From the NCBI GenBank assembly GCA_003013855.2, contig PVNU02000853.1:124001-188000 (forward strand): a DNA stretch of 64,000 nt, written 5' to 3'. The notes below the pieces were generated by a model that had not been told where the DNA came from, made no database searches, and was given only the letters and a program-made list of their open reading frames with translations. This document shows, in pieces, positions 32,477-41,457 of the stretch. Each line of letters begins with the position of its first letter. Within the stretch, counting starts at the first letter, position 1. A program made the position numbers and the translations under genes. Source of the stretch: Liriodendron chinense. Its lineage: Eukaryota > Streptophyta > Magnoliopsida > Magnoliales > Magnoliaceae.

Positions 32477-33407
32477 TGTTGTATTTTAAAAAAAAATAAT
32501 AAGAATTTTAAAATATTTATTTCAAATTTTCCTTTGAAAATGGTTTCCCTCCACAAGTTTGTTTTTGGAGTTTGTGCATTTTCTTTGTCCCACATCGGAA
32601 AGAACAAAAGAAAAAAGCAAGTATAAAAGTAGAGGCTTTGCACATGAGCTAGGCCCTCAGGGGGCAGGTGAATTTTGTGGTTTGTGGGGGGCTATGCACA
32701 TTGAACCATACTATGCCAAAAACCACACACGCGCGCGCGCCGTCGCCCGCCCGCCCGCCGGCCGGCCGGCCGAGCCGAGCCGCGCCGCGCCGTCGCCGTC
32801 GCCGTCGCCGTCGCCGGTGCCGGGATCGGGATCGGGATCGGGATCGGGCTCGGGTCCGGGTCCGGGTCTGGGTCTGGGTCTGGGTCTACTGTGAGTATAC
32901 TTGCGCACCTTCCTTTTGCTCCAATGGACACTGAAAGTGTACTTGCACGAACGGTCTTTTGTTTTAAACGTCCAGAGAAGCGTCTGTTCGGATGGTCGCA
33001 TCAGTTGGGTTTAAACCCAACGGACCTAACCCAATTCAAAACGGTGCATTAAGCACCTAATCAAGTCTATATATAGATCTGATTAATCCATTTTAAAAAG
33101 ATTTGAAAATCATTTTCTCTCTCAATTTTACTAAAGCTCTGGACTCTGGTTTGATTTTCTGTTTTTTCTGACTCACTGAGTCACTGCATCTCGAGTTTGC
33201 GGTATACTTGCTGGTTCGAGCCCTGTACGGCGAGTGCACAGCCGGGACTAGGGTGATAGTCGCGGTCCAAGGAGGGCAGATTTGATTTCAAGCCTAGTGA
33301 CTCGTCACGCCTCGACTCAGTGTTCTTCAAATCAATAAGTTCTTTACATTCTTTTTAATTTTAATTTTTTAATATCTGTCAGTTGTTATCAACCTCTTAT
33401 TACAACA
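32477..33407 (+). repeat. 3' LTR of Element V
   Basis: 931 bp. Contains a cluster of GC-rich short repeats (CG, CCGCC-like, CCGTCG, GGATCG, GGTCTG) at about 32727-32886 that is expanded relative to the 5' LTR. The remainder aligns well. Confidence 0.9.
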
Positions 33408-33449
33408 ACTTGATCTGGATTTCCTTCACCACCCTCTTCCCCATTCATG

Positions 33450-34132
33450 GTAAGTAGGGATAGAGAGATCAGTGATGCAGTCAGTACTGGGGCCCACGTG
33501 AATCTGAACCTTGGATCAAAGGAATTGCACCTGCAGCCATTAAAATCCGGTCAGATCCATTGAATACCCGTGAGTCCAGCAACCAGACAAGGCACCAAGT
33601 GTTTAAATAAGTCGTACTGGAAAATCATCATCATCATCAGTTAGTCCTCGTCCCGACTAATAGATATCAGCCGCACCACTTCCAGTCCGCAGCAATATTT
33701 CAATATGGAAGTAGTGACAAAAGTTTCATGCCAGCCAACCAAAACACAAAACTACCATAGGTGTATGGACTCATTGCAATAAAAAGCTCTGGTATACATC
33801 ATTCCTGAGTTTATAATATTGTCCCCATGACGGGGCCCACCTGGGTTTTTTTTATTGCAATGGTGGTAAAATGAGAAGGCATACCTGATAGATGGAGTGG
33901 ATGTCACAACTGTAACACGGTGGTTCCCAGAAAACTTGGGTGTTTTACCTCCACCTACAAGTGTTGCAGAGGATTCCGCTCCCACTTCTCATGCCGGCCC
34001 CTTCCTACAGAAGCCGAAGGAAGGACCGTGGACTATAACACGTACGGCTCGACTCAGTTGAGTTTCCACACTGCTTTAGTGGGTCCCATCATGTAATCCA
34101 AATCCCAAACTGACCTTGTTCTCTTCTTCCAG
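33450..34132 (+). other. GLR-b intron 2
   Basis: Donor GTAAGTAGGG, acceptor TTCTTCCAG. Similar to introns 2 of the paralogues, including the GACTCAGTTGAGTTTCCACAC stretch before the acceptor. No gene seen. Confidence 0.8.
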
Positions 34133-34929
34133 GGGAGAGATTGCGCAGCAATTTATCTAAAATGGCAATGGTGGTGTGGCTGTTCGTTGCACTGGTGTTG
34201 AGTCAGAGCTACACGGCTAGCCTGACCTCAATGCTCACCGTCCGGCGACTCAGGCCGAGTGTGGTGGATGCCGACTCGTTGTTAAAGGGCAAAGTAAAGG
34301 TGGGGTGCGACGCGGGCTCCTTCATGTCAAAATACTTGGAAGATGTGGTGGGCTTTCGCGGGGAATGCGTGGAAACGTACAAGTCGGATGAGTTCGCACA
34401 GGCACTTTCAAATGGGACCATCAAAGCCGCCTTCCTTGAAATCCCATCCATTCAACTCTTCCTTGACGAGAACCCCACCGGTTTTACTGTCACTGGACCC
34501 ACCTACGAAATTGGAGGATTCGCCTTTGTAAGTATACTTCTCCCTTGTGTGAGATGGACCATGCCAGCACACAAGTACGAGATCTGGGCCATTCATCAGT
34601 TGGAGACCACTGTGATCTTGTGCTCTTGTACAGAAATCAGTACTGTTCATTCATTTAGTGGGCAACATTTGTATGTTGGATATGGGCTCTTGACGATTTT
34701 TTACCGTCCATATTTCTCATCCAGGTGTGGCCCACTCTATCAGTAGACCACTCCGATTCATTAGCCAGGGCATCCTTAGTGTACCTTACTTTATGAATGG
34801 CTTGGATATGGCAAATGTGCGCCAAAGGCCCGTCTTATGAGAAAAACATTAATACTCTGGCAGAAATGACCATCCCACACACCTGGCGCAGATGCACCTA
34901 AATCCAAAACCACCGTGCGGACCCCGGAT

Positions 34930-35449
34930 TAGCTACTGACGGCTTCAGTAGCTATCTCGCTACTGAAGTGACGTCACCAAGTTCTGTGGGCGCCACCATG
35001 ATGTTTTTGTTATATCTACACCGTCCAACTATTTGGAGAGACCATTTTAGGGCATAATCCCAGAAATGAAGCAGATCCAAAACTCAATTAGACCGTATTA
35101 CAGAAAAAAGTGGGGTCAGTGACACCGACCGTCGAACCCTTCCTAGGGCCACCATGATGTTTATTTGAGATCCAACCTGTTCATAAGTTCACACAGACAT
35201 GGACGAAGGGAAAATACAAACATCAGCTTGATCGAAAACTTATGTGGCCCCAAGAAGTTTTTAATGGTTTGCGTTCAATCCTGTGTTTTCTTTGATGGGT
35301 CCACTTGAGATTTGGATCTACCTCATTCTTTGGCTTATGGTATAAAATGATCTCTCCAAATGAACGGACGGTGTGGATTTAAGGCATACATCATGGTGGG
35401 GCCACGAAACTTGGTGACGTCACTAAAGTAGCGAGATAGCTATTGATGG
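34930..35449. mobile_element. Foldback MITE copy 2
   Basis: Outer inverted arms TAGCTATCTCGCTAC...TGACGTCACCAAG (left) and CTTGGTGACGTCAC...GTAGCGAGATAGCTA (right). Inner arms ACACCGTCC...TTTGGAGAGA...TTTTAGGG and their complement before 35380. No ORF. Confidence 0.75.
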
Positions 35450-35849
35450 TTTCTAAGATTCGGAAGATTCAGACGGCCAAGATGATCCCTTCAGTAAACT
35501 TTTGGATTTTTTGCACCAGCCATGATGGTTTCTAAGATTCGGAAGGTTTGGATAGAGCCCATGGGCCAGGACTCACTTTCATCACTGTAAAAGCCCAAAA
35601 AGACTGCTGGCCCATCCAGTGGCTTAAACATGACTCTTGTGGTTTAGTCTGGGACCTTAGCTTGTGAGTCCACTTGGGCGTGATATATAATCAAGAAACA
35701 TGCCTAGACGCTGCATATAGCTCAAGTAACTTATCTTGGTCATAGATAAGCTTATTTGTCGAAACTCAAAAAGTATATCTGGTTTCCAACACCACATAAA
35801 TACTTATATATCCCTCAATTTTATTTTGTACACCCTTAGTATCCACCAT

Positions 35850-36650
35850 ATGGTGCCAACTTTGATGTGGATCATTCACTATGTTAGGCCCACTATAGCC
35901 CTATCTTAAATGTGAACTGTCCATCATGTCGGGCCCACCTTGGATGTGGACCATTCATCCTGCCAAATATTGGATGTGGGTCATCCATCATGCAAGGCCC
36001 ACCTTTAACATGGACCATCTATTATGTAGGGCCCACTTCAAAGTGGGCCATCCATTATGACGGCCCACCTTGGATGTGAGTTGTTCATCATTAATGTTAT
36101 TGTCCATCACGTGGGGCACGCCTTCAATATCCATTGCCCACCATGTGGAGGCCACCTTTGACATGTATCGTCCATTGTGTGGGCCACATCTTTGACATGG
36201 GTCATCCATCATGCAGGGTTTGCCTTAGATGTGGGCCATTCATCATTTGGGGGTAGCCTTTGATGTAAATCGTCAATTATGTCAGGTCCATCTTGACGTG
36301 GGTCATACGTCATGCGGGGGCCACTTCAATGTCCAGGGCCCATCCTGTGGAGCTCACCTTTGATGTGGACCATCCATTGCATGGCCCCACCTTCAACGTG
36401 GGTCATCCATCATATTGGGGTCACCTTAGATCTGGGTCATTCATCATTAGAGGCTGACCTTTGATGTTGACCAACCATTATATGAGGCCCACCTTGATGT
36501 GAATCATTCATCATGTGGGGCCAACCTTGAATCTCCATTACTCATCATGTGGAGTCCACCCTTGATGTGAACCGTCCATTATGTGGCCCCATCTTTGGGG
36601 GAATTCATCATTGGAAGCCGCCTTTCACATGGACGGTCCATTATGTGAAG
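35850..36650. repeat. Degenerate minisatellite of about 35-40 bp in GLR-b intron 3
   Basis: About twenty imperfect units of the type GGCCCACCTT(T)GATGTGGACC followed by (A/G)TCCATCATGTGG. Units differ by substitutions and small indels, so the array is old. Confidence 0.8.
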
Positions 36651-37203
36651 AACTAGTTAGTAACTTCAAAGCGTTAAATTACTTTTGTAACGGTGTTTGC
36701 CAAACCTACTTAAAAAAGTAACTCTTTTATTATTGTAAGTAGAAAAGTTACTTATGAGTGGTATTCAAACATGCCCTTAGTTTCCATTGACTCTACTCAT
36801 ACACTACCTACTTCAGGTCTTCCCAAAAGGTTCAGATCTCGTGGAAGAAGTCTCCAACGAGATTCTAAGACTGAGGGAAAACGGGACGCTGCGAGGAGTA
36901 GAAAGGAAGTTACTTTCATCTCACAAGCATTTGAGTATGGAGCCTGACCACAATGATGAGAATGAAAAACTGGGCATAGACGGCTTTTCTGGACTCTTCA
37001 TGATCACAGGCGGCATGTCGACATTGGCTCTTCTCTTATTCCTTCTGGGCCGACTCCGTGACAATTGGCAATGCAAGTATTACCAATCGGTGGGCCTTAC
37101 TGTAGAGCTGGTACTCAGGCCCAATAGGATCCACAGCAATGATGAACAGGGCCCACAACGCGCCGTGAAGTTGCACGATTTCAGAAGGTGCAACACCATA
37201 TAG

Positions 37204-37577
37204 ATGGCTTCATTACCCGGTACCGTTGTCTTTGGTTGAGTTGTAGATGAGGAATGATACTCTCAGGCCTCATCTGTAGCTAATGAACATAAGCAGCCCA
37301 CACGTAAGCATGTGAAAGATCCGAGCCATTCATCTAAGATCAGACCAATCACATTTATGATGGTCACACTTGTCAAAAAATGAGAAAAAATAAATAAAAA
37401 GAAAGAAGAAAGAAAGAAAAAAAGGACAGTGGGGAGTACTTGACGAACAGACTAGATCTCTTATATGTGAGCCAAGTTGGCACATGTGAGGGGCTTTTTC
37501 TTGGTGTTTGAAGATGTGCGTGTGTTTTTCCGTTTTCTTCGTTGTAGATACCTGTTTACTGTGTAATAAATATATAT
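37204..37577 (+). other. 3' flank of GLR-b
   Basis: Host sequence similar to 26765-27125 after GLR-a. It stops abruptly at about 37577, after AATAAATATATATTA, where Element IV coding sequence begins. Confidence 0.75.
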
Positions 37578-37579
37578 TA

Positions 37580-39356
37580 ACAAACTCGCGAATGGTAAGG
37601 AGAGAGTTCCCCTCCACTTTAGAAGCTTCAGGGTGTTTGTCTGGTGTCATAGGGGCCAAAACAATTTTCCGACCATCTTTGGTGAACATGTATATGTTTT
37701 CCCGTCCACTGTGGGTCACATCTCGATCCGATTGCCATGGCCGCCCAAGTAACATGTGACAGGCTTCCATGTCAACCACATCACAGAGGACCTCGTCCTT
37801 ATAGCTTTTACCAATGGAAAACGAGATAATGCATTGATGAGTTACCTTGGTTTCGTTCACCTTCTTGATCCAACCGATAGAGTAAGGGGTAGGGTGCTTC
37901 GTCATAGGCAGATGTAACTTATCCTCCATAATTCTCGAGATAATATTTTCGCTACTCCCACTGTCTATGATCACGTCACAGATTTTGCCATGCACGGTGC
38001 ACTTTGTGCGAAAAATATTATGCCGTTGTGGGTGCACTTCCTTCCTAGGAGCGTAAAGTAGTCGTCTTACTACTAGCGATTCCCCATGATCTTCAGTCAG
38101 CCAATCGACATCTTCTGTGTCCCCCTCTTCGGCCTGTTCCAATTCAGGGTTGTCTTCTGTTGACTCGCCTTCCACGCCGCCTTCATTCGTAGTTAAGTGT
38201 GCTGCAGGGCGTTGGGGGCAAGCGTTCGACCAGTGACCTGGTTGGCCACAACGGAGACAATGGTTGGTCTTGGCCGACCATATGGGTTGGGGATCCTGCT
38301 GGAACCTGCTGTAGTGGGAGCTGTACGTTGAGGTCTTGAGGAACCGCTTCCCCCGTCCCGGTTCGTGACCGTAGGAGGTTGAGGACGCCCTCCTATAGGC
38401 TCCTTGCCTTTGGCCAGCGTTGTATCTTGAGTGGGTCCGGTGTTGGGATTTCGTGTTGCCGGATAGGGTCGATCAGGGGGCCGTGACAACTGTGTTTCTG
38501 CTCGAGTGGCCAATTGGTTGGCCTCACTCAACGTCCATACCGGATGCATCTGGACTCGATCCTGGATTGCAAATCGCAATCCACCAATGAATCGTGATAC
38601 CTGTTGTGCCTCTGATTCCGATAAATTATTCCGTGTAGCCAATCGTTGGAATTCTTCAAGATATTCGGCTACGGTTCGATTTCCCTGATGACAATTTTGG
38701 TATTGTTGGAACAAAATTTGTTCATAGTCGCTAGGGAGGAATCGAGCTCTAAGAAGTTGTCTCATTCTAGGCCATGTTCGGATGGGTGCCTTATTCTGAC
38801 GGGCGCGGGAAACCTGTAGGTTTTTCCACCATGCTGAAGCACCGGATTTAAATTTATAAGCAATTAGTTTTACCTTCTTGTCGTCCGGCACTTCCATATA
38901 GTCGAAGTATCGCTCGACCTCTGTCAGCCAGTCGAGGAACTCTTCTATTCGAAGTAGGCCATTAAAGCTGGGAAGATCAGCTTTGCCCCGATAGTCTCGT
39001 TCTGCTCGTTCCACACGCTCATTCCCTAGCGCAGGTCATCGTACCAAAATGTCTTCGACCTCATCATCGCTTGGTTCTGAATCGTCTGGTGTAGCCCTGC
39101 GATTATCCACCTGGGGTACTCTACGGACAACATGATTGTCCCGTATAGCAACGGTTGGTGGTTGTTGGTTGCCTTGGGCTCGAAGCGGAGCTAGCGATGC
39201 TACAATCTGGTCGAGGGTTGCCTGTATACCTTGCAGGATCAACCGGTTCTCCCGTTGCGCTGCTTCGAAAGCTGTCGCCGTTAGATAGTCCCTTGGAGCA
39301 CCGTCCTTAGGATGAGGATCCATCCCTTCATTAGAGGTCATCTTCCTAAGGAAGAA
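37580..39356 (-). pseudogene. Element IV gag and protease, broken
   Basis: Gag begins near 39335 (MTSNEGMDPH). A TGA at 39038-39036 interrupts an otherwise continuous frame that goes on to 38193. The gag core (DWLTEVERYFDYM, ASAWWKNLQ, EYLEEFQRLATRNNL) lies between about 38950 and 38540. A frameshift near 38270 falls just before the CX2CX4HX4C knuckle (CLRCGQPGHWSNAC, about 38270-38230). The protease motif VIIDSGSSENII is near 37960, then LLGRPW near 37740. The frame ends in unrelated host sequence past 37578. Gag type and primer suggest a chromovirus-like lineage distinct from the Tat elements. Confidence 0.85.
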
Positions 39357-39374
39357 ACCTCGCTTTGATACCAA

Positions 39375-40061
39375 TGACGCAGGGAGGACGTGGTAGGTCG
39401 ATCACCGTCTCCCTAACCGATAGTTTCTCGAATCCACAAGAAGAAATAAAAGATAAAAAGAGGAAATAAATTCCGAATAATTGAATAATTGATAATTGAA
39501 TGAATAAAAACAGAATTACAATGCATATAAATAGGAAACTAAACCCTAGGTAAAGCATCAAAATCCAACTCCAACTAAAACTCCTAGAAAACGCAACTTA
39601 CTATAAATAGTAAACTTACTATTTATAGAAGTCGTTCAATCCTACTAGAAATCTTGGTTTTCGGCCAAAAATAGAAAGTTATCAAACGGCCTCAACCACG
39701 TTGTTCTACGAAATATTCTAAGCCCTTTTCATGTTGGGCACTAACTCTAAAACCCTACAGATGCAAAGTTATGATCGAATTAAAACTTACTATAAATAGT
39801 AAAAATGAAAATAAACTAGCCTAATGACCGTCGATACGGTCGATTCTCACGATTCCGGGTTGGGCAACCCGGCGTAGCGGGGTTGGTTGGCTAAAGTAGC
39901 TCGAGCTACCCCAAATTGATATATTATACGTCCCGTAACTCATTCCGGATTGTGAGATACGACCGATTCACGGTCCTGACGGTCCGGATCACTTTCGGCC
40001 CCGTCCGGTCTTCTTTTGCTCCATCTGGGCCATGAAATAGTCAGCGACCCGTCCTACATCA
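39375..40061 (-). repeat. 5' LTR of Element IV
   Basis: About 687 bp, starts TGATGTAGGACGGG and ends CCCTGCGTCA on the - strand. The partner LTR is absent, so the borders rest on the TG...CA ends and the adjacent iMet primer site. Confidence 0.75.
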
Positions 40062-41022
40062 CCTGTAAAGAGACAGAAAGCAACTAAGGGTGGCTGATGT
40101 CCAGCCGTTAGCCCTCCGATGCTTAAGTCGGGCAAAGTAAGAAGAATAGCCAAGCAAAACAAGACCAGGGATTGAATATTGTGTGTACCTTTCTCTTAAT
40201 GGAGTCATCCCTTTATATAGATCTGAAGCGATCCAATCTGTTACTTAAGATATCGAGATCCCGCTGATTTCGTGTACGATATAGGATCCCGCTGATTTCG
40301 TGGGATAAGATCCTTATCCTTAGAGACGAGATCTAACCCAATTACTTATTTTGGCAATCACGTTCCTTGATAACAATCCCTTGAGATTCGGAACCACGAG
40401 AAGATAAGCCCAAAATCGACCTATACGGGCTGCTGGTAGGCGTGGTAGTAGCGCTGATTGCTCATGTAGAGCTGGAAGCCGTAGTTGGAGTCATAACCGG
40501 CGAAAAGGAAGGAGACGCCGAAGGAGCGGAGACCACCGAACTGGGTGTAGCCCTGCTTGGTGTTACAGAGGTATTGGACAAGCTGCTCGACGGGAATCGG
40601 GTGCTGGTACTGAAGGCAAAGGGGTGTTGCCACAGAAAAAGCTGTTCGTATGTTGGAATATGGTCGCGAGTCAAAGTGCTTGCTCATTCAGATGTAACAC
40701 TTTTCAACGACTTGTGAGAAGGTCTGCTTGCAGATCAAGAAGGGAATCTCTGCTTTACCTGACTATCGACTATGGGAGCTCGAGGCCTTGCGAATAGGTG
40801 CTCCGTATTTATCCATCCTGCGACTCTCGAACAGCTTATCTCGAGAGTCGAATGGACGTCCCACACTTATCCAATCTACGACTCCCGAGCATACAATCTC
40901 GAGAGTCGAATGGGCATTCCATATTTACTCGATCTGCGACTCTCGCTCGGATGATCTCGAGAGTCGGATGGACGTCCGCGTAAAATCAGCTAAGTTGGAT
41001 CTCCATCATTTTGCCTATAACA
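40062..41022 (-). repeat. 3' LTR of Element III (truncated)
   Basis: 961 bp, matching 51437-52426 of the other LTR; the 29-bp length difference equals one fewer GATCCCGCTGATTT unit. The last roughly 72 bp of the LTR are missing and replaced by Element IV. The polypurine tract ACTTGGGGGGCATC lies at about 41036-41023. Confidence 0.93.
40460..40609 (-). pseudogene. Captured proteasome alpha-4 fragment in Element III 3' LTR
   Basis: Second LTR copy of the same segment within an 88-codon ORF (40687-40421). It differs from the 5' LTR copy at a few codons (QYLCNTKQ instead of QSLCDTKQ), the 5' copy being closer to the gene. The ORF is still open. Confidence 0.8.
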
Positions 41023-41029
41023 GATGCCC

Positions 41030-41457
41030 CCCAAGTCCTTACCGCTAAGAATTCTTAAGGGAAGGACTTAGCTCACTATCACACGTAACCGCCCGCTGCC
41101 TTCATCGAGAACGGAACCATACATGATGGGCTGGAATTAATGAGCGCCAGTTTTCCGCAGCCTTTCCGCAGACAAAAAATGAAGGGGCGCTTGCCACGTG
41201 TCATGGGAGTTAATGGGCGTGCCTGCTCGACTGCTGCCCCGAAGGAGAGGCTGCCACGTATCACTAGATACGGCGGAATGATTGCCTATAAATGTACGGA
41301 GTCCGCCATTTCTCCGATTTTCTACAGAAGCTCTTCGAAGGGAATTTGCAACTGTCTTTTTCATTCTTCCTCCTCCGGTGCTCCTTTTCCTTCTTTCTTT
41401 CTTTCCTGGGTACAGGCCTTTTTCTTTCCGTTTTCTTAATCTTCTTAAAACCTCTTC
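41030..41457 (+). promoter_or_regulatory. Putative promoter of the Element III antisense gene
   Basis: CGGAATGATTGC followed by CTATAAAT at 41274-41293, about 165 bp before the ATG at 41458, the same word as in Element I. G-box-like TTGCCACGTGTC near 41191 and TGCCACGTATC near 41252. Located between the 3' LTR and the antisense gene. Confidence 0.55.

Larger units (their letters stand above)
30402..33407 (+). mobile_element. Element V: internally deleted Ty1/copia element in exon 2 of GLR-b
   Basis: LTRs at 30402-31244 (843 bp) and 32477-33407 (931 bp) start TGTTGTATTTT and end TTACAACA. Target duplication ACTTG at 30397-30401 and 33408-33412. The internal 1.2 kb has only the start of gag and the end of RNase H; protease, integrase and reverse transcriptase are missing. 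A polypurine-like tract ATGTGGGGGAT precedes the 3' LTR. I could not recognise a clear primer-binding site after the 5' LTR. Confidence 0.93.
34528..36816 (+). other. GLR-b intron 3
   Basis: Donor GTAAGTATAC, acceptor CTACTTCAG. Longer than in GLR-a because it holds a foldback MITE (34930-35449) and a degenerate minisatellite (about 35850-36650). Confidence 0.8.
28752..37203 (+). pseudogene. GLR-b: mini glutamate receptor-like gene, open exons but exon 2 split by Element V
   Basis: Exons 28752-29039, 30135-30401 plus 33413-33449 (split), 34133-34527 and 36817-37203. Lengths add up to 458 codons including the stop with no internal stop, and all splice sites are GT-AG with phases 0, 1, 0. The product would be a signal peptide, S1 (KTLRIGVPA, KFDAVVGDTS, SRPYTETG), M1 (TLWISTGAIFLYNGIIIWLI), pore loop (ISFTTLFPIHG), M3 with the SYTASLTSML gate motif, S2 ending GPTYEIGGFAF, M4 and a tail. 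It would be a plant plasma-membrane-type cation channel without the amino-terminal domain that other GLRs have. The 3-kb copia insertion lies between the pore-loop codons GNL and IW, so a normal product is impossible unless the element is spliced out or absent on the other haplotype. This is otherwise the best-preserved copy of the array. Confidence 0.85.
37578..40061 (-). mobile_element. Element IV: 5' half of an iMet-primed Ty3/gypsy element
   Basis: Reading on the - strand: LTR (40061-39375, TGATGTAGGA...GCGTCA), primer-binding site with TGGTATCAAAGC (about 39373-39362, complementary to initiator Met tRNA), gag with zinc knuckle, protease, then an abrupt end at 37578 in host 3' flank. Reverse transcriptase, integrase and the 3' LTR are missing. 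Its LTR start touches position 40062 inside the truncated LTR of Element III. A deletion after insertion of IV into III explains both truncations. Confidence 0.85.

Noticed and set aside
32559..33001. Overlapping ORFs rich in Pro-Ser, Arg-Ala and Asp-Pro in the Element V LTR
   Set aside because: They are translations of GC-rich simple repeats in several frames, with no counterpart in the partner LTR.
40442..40717. 91-codon + strand ORF across the proteasome-derived segment
   Set aside because: It is the antisense shadow of the - strand proteasome alpha-4 frame.
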